53,417 nucleotides of DNA, taken from Sphingobacteriaceae bacterium (GTDB taxonomy: Bacteria; Bacteroidota; Bacteroidia; B-17B0; Aurantibacillaceae). Positions within the stretch are counted from its first letter, which is position 1. Each line of letters starts with the position of its first letter. The stretch is from positions 1 through 53,417 of the forward strand of contig CANKBS010000025.1 of assembly GCA_947480015.1 (NCBI GenBank), in the 5' to 3' direction. The position numbers were made by a program, and so were the translations under genes. Under the pieces are notes generated by a model. The model saw only the letters and a program-made list of their open reading frames with translations. It did not search any database and was not told the DNA's origin. Positions 25,991 through 33,844 of this stretch are shown one piece after another.

Positions 25991-27538
25991 ATGAAAGCAT
26001 TAAACACACCATTCACAACATGTTTCCTTGGCATTTTTATTCTCTTTTTGTATTCCTGTTCCGAAGCCCCTGATTTGATTCCGGCGCAGAGTAAAGATTT
26101 TTGTGCCACTATTCATCGCAACGATTCTTTAAGTTTAAGCAAAGAGTTAGCTCCACTTGAAAAACAAATGTCGGATAAAACCGGCGTGTATGTGCTGGAA
26201 GATGGTGGTAATGCCATTTTAGCCAGGGCTTGGCTGAGTGAGTATGCGGAAAAAAGTATCGACATTCAGTATTTTATTTTCTCAACCGATAATGTGGGTT
26301 TAATAGCCTGCGATTACTTGCTGCGGGCAGCCGACAGAGGTGTGAAGGTAAGGATCCTCATTGATGATATTATGGTAGAAGCCGGTCCGCATGATATTCT
26401 TACGCTTGATTCACATCCAAACATCGACATCAAAATTTATAATCCCGGAGTTAATCTGGGTAAAAATATTGCGCAGAAAATTAAAAAACTCGGCACCGAT
26501 TTCAGAAGAGCCAATCAGCGCATGCATAATAAAACTTTTACGGTGGATGGTAAATTGGTTATAACCGGTGGCAGAAACATTGCCGATGAGTATTTTGATT
26601 ACGATCACGAGTATAATTTCAGAGACCGCGACGTGCTATTTTTAGGAAAAGAAGTGACCGTGGTACAACAGAGTTTTGAAAGCTTTTGGAACAGTTCTTT
26701 AGCGGTGCCGGTGACAGACTTGGTAGAAGAAGAAGGCATTCCTAAAAGTGCAGCTACAGGTTTTGGACGTTTGCATCAGTATGCCTGCGATCCTGCTAAT
26801 TACTGGCCTCAGGTGCGTGAACATTTTAAAAGAATGCCGGTACTTTTTAAAAACATACAGGAGAGCGGCGATTTGGTTTGGTTGGATAGTATTCGTTTTG
26901 TTTCGGATGCACCGGGGAAGAATGAAGACAGAGCCGATCACTTAGGAGGTAACACTACCGATGCTTTGATTCAATTGGTGAATGCAGCAAAAACAAGCAT
27001 TGATATTCAATCGCCTTATTTAGTGACCACCGATTTAGGAAAAAAATTATTTGCTCAGGCAGTAAAACGCGGAGTTAACGTGCGAATCTTAACCAACAGT
27101 CTTGCCTCAACCGATAACCTCGATGCTTTTAGCGGTTACCAGCGCGATCGGGATGAATTGTTGGAGACAGGCATTCGTATTTTTGAATTCAGACCCGATG
27201 CCAAAGAGCGGTACAAAATTATGACCGGTGCATTACAAGAAAAATTAAATTATCAGCCGGTATTTGGTCTGCATGCTAAAAGCATGGTCATCGATGGAAA
27301 GACAACAGTAATAGGCACTTTTAATTTAGATCCCCGCAGTGCCAATTTAAACAGCGAATGTGTCACCATCATTCAATCAGAAAAAATTGCTCAAGGTGTT
27401 TTAAAAGGCATGAACGAAGAGTTTAAACCTGAGAATTCCTGGGAAACAACAAAGAATTTTAATCCCGATAAAGAAGCCGGAAAACTAAAACGCCTGAATA
27501 CTCTGAGTCGTTTGGTGGTGCCGAAGAAAATTCTGTAA
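25991..27538 (+). CDS. Phospholipase D-family lipoprotein, cardiolipin synthase C-like
   Basis: A lipoprotein signal with lipobox FLYSC leads into two PLD halves. HKD motif 1 is HNKTFTVDGKLVITGGRN and motif 2 is HAKSMVIDGKTTVIGTFNLD, both with intact H-x-K-x4-D. The domain start SIDIQYFIFSTDNVGLIACD and spacing match the YmdC/ClsC branch of cardiolipin synthases, which transfer a phosphatidyl group between phospholipids. The lipid anchor suggests it works at a membrane surface. About 515 residues, a normal length. Convergent with the YiaA-like gene. Confidence 0.88.
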   Translation: MKALNTPFTTCFLGIFILFLYSCSEAPDLIPAQSKDFCATIHRNDSLSLSKELAPLEKQMSDKTGVYVLEDGGNAILARAWLSEYAEKSIDIQYFIFSTDNVGLIACDYLLRAADRGVKVRILIDDIMVEAGPHDILTLDSHPNIDIKIYNPGVNLGKNIAQKIKKLGTDFRRANQRMHNKTFTVDGKLVITGGRNIADEYFDYDHEYNFRDRDVLFLGKEVTVVQQSFESFWNSSLAVPVTDLVEEEGIPKSAATGFGRLHQYACDPANYWPQVREHFKRMPVLFKNIQESGDLVWLDSIRFVSDAPGKNEDRADHLGGNTTDALIQLVNAAKTSIDIQSPYLVTTDLGKKLFAQAVKRGVNVRILTNSLASTDNLDAFSGYQRDRDELLETGIRIFEFRPDAKERYKIMTGALQEKLNYQPVFGLHAKSMVIDGKTTVIGTFNLDPRSANLNSECVTIIQSEKIAQGVLKGMNEEFKPENSWETTKNFNPDKEAGKLKRLNTLSRLVVPKKIL

Positions 27539-27640
27539 ATGCCTGAGTTTAAAAAATGTTTTTTGTTTTATTCTCCTTAAATTTCCCCTAATTAGGCAAT
27601 GATAGAGTTAAGCGTTAGGCTATATTATTCAAATTAAAGC

Positions 27641-27733
27641 GAGCGCCAAGGATTGAGCGATTTGTTTGAGCTCCTTTTTGCTATCCATTGATCACAGGCA
27701 AAAAGAGCGTTCGCGAAAGCCTGCCCGGGCGCC
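27641..27733. repeat. Intergenic hairpin element, GCGCCAAGG...CCCGGGCGCC
   Basis: A stem of GCTC(C)TTTTTGC (27670-27681) with GCAAAAAGAGC (27698-27708) lies between GAGCGCCAAGGATTGAGCGA and GCCTGCCCGGGCGCC. The last part resembles the ends of two other intergenic elements in the window (near 378 and 31608). The form suggests a repetitive extragenic element. No coding capacity is evident. Confidence 0.55.
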
Positions 27734-27765
27734 AAAAAAAGGTCCGGTAACTAGTTCACCGGACC
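27734..27765 (-). terminator. Intrinsic terminator of the YiaA-like gene
   Basis: GGTCCGGT (27741-27748) pairs with ACCGGACC (27758-27765). On the minus strand the stem is followed by seven T residues (A7 at 27734-27740). It lies 10 bp after the stop codon at 27775. Confidence 0.9.
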
Positions 27766-27774
27766 GCTTAATTA

Positions 27775-28191
27775 TTATTCTTCGATTTCTTTCTGATCCG
27801 TTTGCTTGCGGGTTTGACTATCGCGGATGTTTTTTTGAACAGCCACAGCAGCGAATAAAGCCAGAGAAAAAGACATGCCATAAAAACCTTTTTCACTTCT
27901 TAATAAAGTGGCATTCCACAAACCAACCACCAGTAACAAAATACTGAGCAGGGTTGAGAACCAGGAAATGCCATAGTAGATGCCGGTTACAGGAATTCCT
28001 TCCAGCTGGTCGCGCACTGCTTTTTGCAAGGATACTGCTGAGAAGAGTCCATACATGAGTACGGTAAAGTAGTAACCTTTTTCGTTGAGGAACATATCGG
28101 CGTTCCACAAACCTACACAATAAGAAATACTACCGGCCAATAAAGCTACCCAGGCGGCAGCTATAAAGGCATTTGAGGGTTTTTGATTCAT
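27775..28191 (-). CDS. yiaA: YiaA/YiaB-type four-helix membrane protein
   Basis: Start at the ATG at 28191 ([20 protein letters not shown]). Two copies of a two-helix module follow: [27 protein letters not shown] and [26 protein letters not shown], each ending in GLWNA-x(4-6)-EKG, the mark of the YiaAB family. It is a small inner-membrane protein. The function of the family is unknown. A strong terminator follows. Confidence 0.8.
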   Translation of the reverse strand: MNQKPSNAFIAAAWVALLAGSISYCVGLWNADMFLNEKGYYFTVLMYGLFSAVSLQKAVRDQLEGIPVTGIYYGISWFSTLLSILLLVVGLWNATLLRSEKGFYGMSFSLALFAAVAVQKNIRDSQTRKQTDQKEIEE

Positions 28192-28331
28192 TGTTTGTTT
28201 TTTAAATTTATAGATCAAAGGTAAATGACCTTCAGAAGAAGCCATTTGATATAAATCAAAAACGTAGTTGCCTTAATATGAATTAAGAAATTTTAGCAAA
28301 TGGATTATTACAAGATTAATAGTGAGAAGAA

Positions 28332-28832
28332 TTACCAGCCTCTGGCTTTGCGGCGTTTCAGCTCTTCGCGGGCGGCACTTACAAAATCGGGATCGTGATC
28401 CCCGCTTTTTTTATCAATGATGAGTTCCAGTTCTTCACTGGTTGTTTCGGAGGCCGTAGTGGCCCATTTTTTAGTTTCAGCTTCGTTTTTTAAAGTTTCG
28501 TTTCTTGCTTCCATTCTTTTGTGAATGTCGGCCAGATTTTTTAAACGCTCCTCTTCACTGATTCGTTTTTCAAGACAAGCGGTATTCACTTCGGCAATGG
28601 CTTTGTAATTTTCAAAATCTTCGCCTTCCAAACTGTAACCCTGGTTGCAAACCGGACAATGGTAAAAGTTTTCGCTGTCGTGCGGAAAAACAGGAATAAA
28701 AAATAAGGTAAAATACTGCGAGATTTTTTTTAATTGCCATACATCTTTATTGCGGCAATTAGGGCATTTTTCTTGTTGTACCGGTCCGTACTCGGTAACT
28801 TTTGTGTGATTCCAACCGAAGATAAAAAGCAT
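28332..28832 (-). CDS. Zinc-ribbon domain protein
   Basis: The first 75 residues hold a split zinc ribbon: CPNC at about 23-26 and CPVC at about 59-62, with the hydrophobic QYFTLFFIPVFPHDSENFYH between them. This is the pattern of zinc-ribbon family 15 proteins. The remainder is a charged helical region (SEEERLKNLADIHKRMEA) ending in PDFVSAAREELKRRKARGW. It may be soluble or membrane-associated. No specific role can be assigned. Confidence 0.75.
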   Translation of the reverse strand: MLFIFGWNHTKVTEYGPVQQEKCPNCRNKDVWQLKKISQYFTLFFIPVFPHDSENFYHCPVCNQGYSLEGEDFENYKAIAEVNTACLEKRISEEERLKNLADIHKRMEARNETLKNEAETKKWATTASETTSEELELIIDKKSGDHDPDFVSAAREELKRRKARGW

Positions 28833-28925
28833 GGGGAGGTTTTTAAATGTGGAACTAAGATAAGAAAATGTTTGAGATTATTCAGGCCAAAATACGTATC
28901 GAAGGAATCACTTCTAGAAGTCTAA

Positions 28926-29234
28926 TTAAGCGTCAAAACTTAATTTTAAATGTCCACCAAGGCCTTCGCGAATAATTCGAATAAGCGTCGAAAGTTTAAT
29001 GTCACTGGCATCATTTTCAATTCTTGAAATGTAATTTTTTGTAGTTCCAACTTTTAATGCAAGCTCCTCTTGAGTTAAATGCTGATTTTTTCGAGCCTCT
29101 TGAATGATAACGCCAATTTTAAAAGCCTCAAAACCTTCTTCATATTTATTACGACTTGCCGTACCCTTCTTCCCATACTTTTTATCGAGATGACTATCCC
29201 AGGATACTAATTTGTTATTTTTCTTGGTCTTCAT
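28926..29234 (-). CDS. HigA-type antitoxin (Xre-family regulator)
   Basis: An Xre helix-turn-helix fills residues of about 38-95: IGVIIQEARKNQHLTQEELA, then TTKNYISRIENDASDIKLST. It overlaps the end of the upstream toxin gene by 20 bp, so the two are translated together. In this type of pair the toxin gene comes first. It should neutralise the toxin and repress its own promoter, probably through the palindrome at 29571-29588. Confidence 0.88.
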   Translation of the reverse strand: MKTKKNNKLVSWDSHLDKKYGKKGTASRNKYEEGFEAFKIGVIIQEARKNQHLTQEELALKVGTTKNYISRIENDASDIKLSTLIRIIREGLGGHLKLSFDA

Positions 29235-29562
29235 AATATTGTTTTTTTAATCGTTCTGCTCTTTCTATTTCTTGCCTTGGCGTTTTGTCGGATTTTTTCT
29301 GAAAGCCATTTAAAAGAATTATTAATTGGCCTTTATCAAAAAAGCAAAAGATGCGATAAATGTCGCTGCCTACTTTTACTCGAATTTCATAGATGCCATC
29401 TGTGCCTTCAAGGTGTTTGAAAAACTTTTCAGGAACCATTCGAACCGTTCGAATAAGCCCAATAATCCAGTCAATTTTGTCCTGAACAGGTTTTGTTTGC
29501 GCATTATAAAAGTCCCAAAATGCGTCGCCATAAACATATGTTGTTCGAATAAAACTATCCAC
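29215..29562 (-). CDS. RelE/HigB-type toxin
   Basis: About 115 residues of the phage-derived Gp49/HigB branch of RelE-like toxins: KIDWIIGLIRTVRMVPEKFF, LEGTDGIYEIRVKVGSDIYR, IFCFFDKGQLIILLNGFQKK and QEIERAERLKKQYYED. Conserved basic and aromatic residues (EIRVK, YRIFCFF, FQKKSDKTP) are intact. Family members cut mRNA on the ribosome. Translation seems to begin at GTG (29560-29562). The antitoxin gene follows with a 20 bp overlap. Confidence 0.88.
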   Translation of the reverse strand: MDSFIRTTYVYGDAFWDFYNAQTKPVQDKIDWIIGLIRTVRMVPEKFFKHLEGTDGIYEIRVKVGSDIYRIFCFFDKGQLIILLNGFQKKSDKTPRQEIERAERLKKQYYEDQEK

Positions 29563-29570
29563 AGGGCGAA

Positions 29571-29588
29571 GTTACCTGTTCGGGTAAC
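29571..29588. promoter_or_regulatory. Probable HigA operator GTTACC-N6-GGTAAC
   Basis: A perfect 6 bp inverted repeat with a 6 bp spacer (TGTTCG) lies 9-26 bp before the toxin start codon. Its position and size fit an autoregulatory site bound by a dimeric Xre-type antitoxin. No other match was seen nearby. Confidence 0.55.
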
Positions 29589-29673
29589 AAAAACCAAGAG
29601 ATTTAACAAAAAATATTTTGAAAAATTCCGAACAAAAGACAAATGATACTTAGCAACACATCAGTCTCAGGAT

Positions 29674-30252
29674 TTACTTATCAAAATTTAAATTACTTGG
29701 CTCTTCTAAGGTTTTATCCTTTTTTTCCATGTCGGTACATGGAACCGATAGCTCTACGATTTCAAATGTAATTTGTGTGAACCAGATTTGCCCTGTACCT
29801 CTTAACAAGGCACCATAAGCTAATTGGGATGAAGATACCGGGACATCGAGAACAATCTCGTACTTGGTCCAGTTGCTTGTGCCTTTAATTGGTCGGTTTT
29901 GCATGTTGTCGAATGCGAGGGGTTCTTTTGATTTGAATTGGTCAACCCGAAACCAGATGCCAGCCCAATCATCAACATTATTAGATTTTACCAAGGCACT
30001 CATACGGACACGTTTACCGGCGTATTTTTTTGCAGAACAGGTTTGCATGAGGGTACCAAAACCATTTATTTTTTTGTCTATTGATTTTATGGTTGCCGCA
30101 TTTTTTCCATCCGGACCCGAAGCTTTTTCGTGACCCATCTCATAACTTTTGGGATGACTCCCGGCCTTAAACCAATCAACCGGTAAATCAAAGGAAAAAA
30201 GTGGGAGGCTAGTAATGGAAAGAATAATAAAACGAAAGGTAAATTTTTTCAT
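29674..30252 (-). CDS. Secreted protein with a carbohydrate-binding-like beta-sandwich
   Basis: Signal peptide of about 22 residues. The mature protein reads like a galactose-binding or CBM type beta-sandwich: AATIKSIDKKINGFGTLMQT, KYAGKRVRMSALVKSNNVDD, WAGIWFRVDQF, WTKYEIVLDVP and AYGALLRGTGQIWFTQITFE. This arrangement occurs in Bacteroidota proteins often attached to regulators or enzymes, but here it stands alone. No catalytic residues are evident. The perfect palindrome AACAAAA-G-TTTTGTT (30253-30267) lies right before its start. Confidence 0.65.
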   Translation of the reverse strand: MKKFTFRFIILSITSLPLFSFDLPVDWFKAGSHPKSYEMGHEKASGPDGKNAATIKSIDKKINGFGTLMQTCSAKKYAGKRVRMSALVKSNNVDDWAGIWFRVDQFKSKEPLAFDNMQNRPIKGTSNWTKYEIVLDVPVSSSQLAYGALLRGTGQIWFTQITFEIVELSVPCTDMEKKDKTLEEPSNLNFDK

Positions 30253-30267
30253 AACAAAAGTTTTGTT
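30253..30267. promoter_or_regulatory. Palindrome AACAAAAGTTTTGTT before the secreted protein gene
   Basis: A 7 bp perfect inverted repeat around one central base, directly upstream of the ATG at 30252. AT-rich palindromes can occur by chance, so regulation is only a possibility. Confidence 0.25.
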
Positions 30268-30490
30268 GAATTAGCATTATAACGCACACTGTGAAAAAAG
30301 TGACAGTGAGGAATTAAATTTTAGAAAAGGGTGAATATGCTCATGCTAGCACCCCCAAATTGGACTACTCAAAAGTGGATTTTTTGTTTAAAAGTTCATT
30401 ATTATTTTATGAAATGCAAGTCTGGCTCTAAAAGAGAAAGTCCTCCTCTTTAAAACAATATTCCGTAACTTTATAAGAATAAAAAGCACC

Positions 30491-31405
30491 ATGAGCCAAC
30501 ACGAGCACGAGCATCATCACCATTATCCGCTTGTTATGAGTAATGTCAACACGGCATTTATGGTTGGCATTGCGCTTAATTTTTTGTTTGTGATCATACA
30601 GGTTGTGGTTGGTTTAAGTGTGCATTCACTTTCATTACTTTCTGATGCGGGACATAATTTTGCCGATGTTGGCGCATTGGCTATTTCACTTTTGGCTTTT
30701 CGTTTATTAAAAGTAAAAGCCAATCAACAATACACCTATGGTTACCGCAAGGCATCGGTGCTCACGGCTTTTTTTAACGCCATGGTTTTATTAGTTTCTA
30801 TTGGTGCCATTCTTTATGAAGCTACCCATCGTTTTTTTAATCCGGAGCCTATGCCGGGATTAACCATTGCTTTAGTGGCCGGTGTTGGCATTATTATAAA
30901 CACAGTAACGGCCCTGATGTTTTTTCGCGATAAGGATAAGGACATGAATATTAAAAGTGCCTATCTGCATTTAATGAGTGATGCCCTTGTTTCACTGGGA
31001 TTGGTTATTGGCGGGGTAGTTATTTATTATACCCACTGGTATTGGATAGACAGTGTGTTAAGTGTTATTGTGGCCCTAGTTATTTTTATGAGCACCTATC
31101 AGCTGTTGAAAGACAGTTTGCGTTTGTCATTAGACGGGGTGCCGCATGCTATTGATCTGGAAGCTATAAAAACGCTGGCTTTAAAACAAAAAGGGGTGAT
31201 TGGATTTCATCACATTCACATCTGGGCCATCAGCACCAACGAAAATGCTCTTACCGCGCATGTGGTATTGGCTCAAGATAGCAGTGTGGAGCAGGAACAG
31301 GAAATCAAACAAGCATTACGCCATCTGTTACAGCATCAAAATATCCAACACATTACACTCGAGACTGAATTAGAAAACCAAGCCTGTAGAACAGTGGTTT
31401 GCTGA
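30491..31405 (+). CDS. Cation diffusion facilitator (Zn2+ efflux) transporter
   Basis: A His-rich N-terminus (HEHEHHHHY) precedes six transmembrane helices. Helix 2 has LLSDAGHNFADVGALAISLL and helix 5 has HLMSDALVSLG: these His/Asp pairs form the zinc-binding transport site of the CDF family (CzcD/ZitB branch). The cytoplasmic C-terminal domain has the ferredoxin-like pattern GFHHIHIWAISTNENALTAH. At 304 residues it has the usual length. It exchanges Zn2+ or a similar cation for protons at the inner membrane. Confidence 0.93.
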   Translation: MSQHEHEHHHHYPLVMSNVNTAFMVGIALNFLFVIIQVVVGLSVHSLSLLSDAGHNFADVGALAISLLAFRLLKVKANQQYTYGYRKASVLTAFFNAMVLLVSIGAILYEATHRFFNPEPMPGLTIALVAGVGIIINTVTALMFFRDKDKDMNIKSAYLHLMSDALVSLGLVIGGVVIYYTHWYWIDSVLSVIVALVIFMSTYQLLKDSLRLSLDGVPHAIDLEAIKTLALKQKGVIGFHHIHIWAISTNENALTAHVVLAQDSSVEQEQEIKQALRHLLQHQNIQHITLETELENQACRTVVC

Positions 31406-31498
31406 TTTTAGGTATTGAATGGCTTTGTATTAGTGGGTGGTAGTTTAATTTGGATTAAAAGTTAAAATAGGCGAAAATAACTGCTATTAAAATTATGG

Positions 31499-31618
31499 GT
31501 TATTGCGCCAGGGACATTCAGGCCCGATAGCCATCGGGCTTGGTTCTCCGCCTTTTCGGCGGAAACCGAGGCGATAGCCGAGCCCGCAATGGCCCGCCAG
31601 GGCGCCCAAAATAATAAG
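31499..31618. repeat. Intergenic element with several hairpins
   Basis: The element runs from TTATTGCGCCAGGG to CGCCAGGGCGCCCAAAATAA, so GCCAGGG is repeated at its two ends and the outer sequences are partly inverted. Inside are GCCCGAT-AGCC-ATCGGGC (31522-31539) and TCCGCC-TTTTC-GGCGGA (31547-31563). It is GC-rich compared with its surroundings. It lies between the cation transporter and the UbiE-like gene. Confidence 0.65.
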
Positions 31619-31642
31619 CTGTATTTGAATTTGATCGACTAT

Positions 31643-32362
31643 TTATTTTAAAGGTTTTTGTCCGTTAAAACCGGTTGCACAACCGAAGAAAAAAGAATGG
31701 TAATTCACATCCAGACCCGCCTCTCTAAAAATAGCGGCAGCTTCCTGAGCATTTAAAAACCGATTGGTGTATTGCCACAACATGCGGTATTCAGCCGGGT
31801 TACCAAGTAAAAGCCTTCCTAATAATGGAACTACTTTCCCGATATATAAAGCATACATAAAATGCGGAAATTTATTTTCGGGTTTGGATACTTCAATAAA
31901 AGCGCATTGTCCGCCCGGCTTTAATAAACGATGTGTTTGAAAGGCCATTTGTTTTAATTGCTCGGCATTAAAGGTTTTTAAACCAAAAGCGCAGGTCACA
32001 TAATCGTATGAATTATCGGCTAACTGACAATTTAATACATCTTCCTGCAGAATGCGGATCTCTGAATTAAATTTCTTTTTGTTTTTGGTGTTCGCATAGT
32101 TAAGCATGCCTTCCGAAAAATCGAGGGCCGTAATGTTGGCATTCGGAAATTTTTGTTTGCTTGTCCGCCAGGTTTCGCCCATGCCTGTGAGCAGATCGAT
32201 CAGTTCTACTTTTTGCTCACTGCCCTTAAAAGCCGCTATATACTGTTTGCGCCAACGCAATGAAAATCCGAAAGAGGTGATGTAATTCATGCGTTCGTAG
32301 GATGTACTCATGCGGTTAAATAATCCTTTTACATAATCGGGATTGTAAATAGTGTTTTCCAT
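31643..32362 (-). CDS. UbiE-like class I methyltransferase
   Basis: The layout is that of UbiE/MenG quinone methyltransferases: VKGLFNRMSTSYERMNYITS, SFGFSLRWRKQY, a SAM motif LIDLLTGMGETW, VTCAFGLKTF and RLLKPGGQCAFIEVSKPE. Several hallmark residues differ: LLTGMGET instead of the usual VATGTGD, and KTF instead of RNF/RNV. It could be a paralogue with another substrate. True UbiE adds a methyl group to demethylmenaquinone. No menaquinone genes are nearby. About 239 residues, no signal peptide. Confidence 0.75.
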   Translation of the reverse strand: MENTIYNPDYVKGLFNRMSTSYERMNYITSFGFSLRWRKQYIAAFKGSEQKVELIDLLTGMGETWRTSKQKFPNANITALDFSEGMLNYANTKNKKKFNSEIRILQEDVLNCQLADNSYDYVTCAFGLKTFNAEQLKQMAFQTHRLLKPGGQCAFIEVSKPENKFPHFMYALYIGKVVPLLGRLLLGNPAEYRMLWQYTNRFLNAQEAAAIFREAGLDVNYHSFFFGCATGFNGQKPLK

Positions 32363-32456
32363 ATCAGAGCTGGTAAAAATTTTAGCTTTTTAATTCGGCC
32401 CGCAAGATAAGGATATTTGTTAGGGGAAATTGCATTTAAAAAATCGGAATCTCACG

Positions 32457-33182
32457 CTACTGTTGAGGAATAAATAAGCGAAGGTCTCGGGCTGAAAAAT
32501 TCAAGGAATCTAGGTGTCCCATTTTTGTTTTATCCTCCGTTATCAAGTGCATATGCACCAATGAACCGTGATGAGTAAAAACACCCTTGTGTTGGGTTGA
32601 GAAAAAACCAATGATTTCTGACTGTTCGTTTTTTACAGGATAGTTAACCTGACCTTTATGTGCTTGCTCGGGTGAGCTTACCGGGGAACCAAGCGGTAAA
32701 TTAACAACATGAATGGAGGCAGAAGCCACCTTGCCCTTCAGTTTAAATGCAAAGGGACTTTGTTTGTCGGGACAAATAGCAAATAAAAATGATTCTAATT
32801 GTTTTGCATTGGTTAGCGAATCGGCCAATGGTATTTCTTTCCAAGCATCTACATGTGCGTAAACAAAAAAGGGAGCCTTAGCCTGCGTGATGACTTTAAC
32901 CAGCATCTTGCTATCCAAAACGACTGTTGCTTTATAAATGAGGCCTTCCTTAAGTAGTAGTTCGCCGGTTAAATAATCAACAGGACCGAGGCCATATAAA
33001 TTCGTTTTTGGTTTTAAGGTGTCTATTCTGATCGTACCAGACAGCTCGCCTTTCCACATTACATTTTTCATGGCACCACTATGCATTACAGTGGATTTAC
33101 TTTTTTGTTGCGCGAAAAGAGAAAATTGCGCAAACAAAAATCCGCAGAGAAAGGGATAAGCCAAAAAACAGTTTGTTTTCAT
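32457..33182 (-). CDS. Exported alpha-acetolactate decarboxylase-like protein
   Basis: Signal peptide of about 25 residues ending FSLFAQ. The rest follows the acetolactate decarboxylase fold: YGLGPVDYLTGELLLKEG contains the zinc-ligand Glu position (GEL); FAFKLKGKVASASIHVVNLP is the next strand pair; IGFFSTQHKGVFTHHGSLVH starts the HxH region. HMH is followed 11 residues later by MGH, the same spacing as the three zinc His of known enzymes. The catalytic Arg expected in the VKxR strand appears replaced by His (ASIHVV). Decarboxylation of acetolactate is therefore doubtful. TAGCTTTG at 33193-33200 may be its -7 element. Confidence 0.65.
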   Translation of the reverse strand: MKTNCFLAYPFLCGFLFAQFSLFAQQKSKSTVMHSGAMKNVMWKGELSGTIRIDTLKPKTNLYGLGPVDYLTGELLLKEGLIYKATVVLDSKMLVKVITQAKAPFFVYAHVDAWKEIPLADSLTNAKQLESFLFAICPDKQSPFAFKLKGKVASASIHVVNLPLGSPVSSPEQAHKGQVNYPVKNEQSEIIGFFSTQHKGVFTHHGSLVHMHLITEDKTKMGHLDSLNFSARDLRLFIPQQ

Positions 33183-33192
33183 AATATATCCG

Positions 33193-33200
33193 CAAAGCTA
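33193..33200 (-). promoter_or_regulatory. -7 element TAGCTTTG for the acetolactate decarboxylase-like gene
   Basis: A perfect TAnnTTTG match on the minus strand, 11-18 bp before the start codon. No TTG at the expected -33 distance. Confidence 0.3.
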
Positions 33201-33323
33201 TGAATAAGCTTTAAAAAAATTGACTCATGGTAATAGTCGCGTAATTTGAATTATTGTGCCAAATTAAAAGGATTGACTTTCTGATTTAGGATTCTTAAAT
33301 TTACATGACAAAAACAATTAAAA

Positions 33324-33746
33324 ATGACACGAGCGAATAATCTATACCCAGCTTTACTCTGTTCTTTATTATTTTTCACGGCCTGTTCGGGGCCCGATTG
33401 CCGTAATATCAACCCGGTGTTTAATCGTTATTCACCCGACAGTAAAGTATATCAAGATGAACTTCTAAAACAAATGCGGTCGGTACATTCAAAACCTTTA
33501 AGTTATTGGTTTAAGCGGTATCAAAAAAGTGGGGAGGGTGAATGTATTTTTATAACGGTGAAAGGTGATTCGGTTTGTGCTGAATGTATGGTATTAGTGC
33601 GGGAATGGACACGCTTGAATGGCATTCGTAAAACGGAAGGCATGAGTTATGCCGGTGCTGAATTAAAAGATTTGGTCTTATTAAGTTATCAAGATTCATT
33701 AAAAACAGAGTTTATCTTTAGTTCGGTGGGGGCCATAGTGGATTGA
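33324..33746 (+). CDS. Small lipoprotein of unknown function
   Basis: A lipoprotein signal (MTRANNLYPALLCSLLFFTAC) with the Cys after FTA. The mature 120 residues contain three further Cys (CRNIN, GECIF, CAECM) and no recognised domain. A TTG at about 33273 and a TAAATTTA near 33296 could form its promoter. It is followed 98 bp later by the beta-barrel protein gene on the same strand. Confidence 0.6.
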   Translation: MTRANNLYPALLCSLLFFTACSGPDCRNINPVFNRYSPDSKVYQDELLKQMRSVHSKPLSYWFKRYQKSGEGECIFITVKGDSVCAECMVLVREWTRLNGIRKTEGMSYAGAELKDLVLLSYQDSLKTEFIFSSVGAIVD

Positions 33747-33844
33747 TTACTTGCAGCATGCTTGGTTTTTATACTGGTATGCGGCAAAGGTGACTAAGCT
33801 TCCAAAACCACTTTTTATTTGCTGTTTTTATAAAAACCCAAGCC

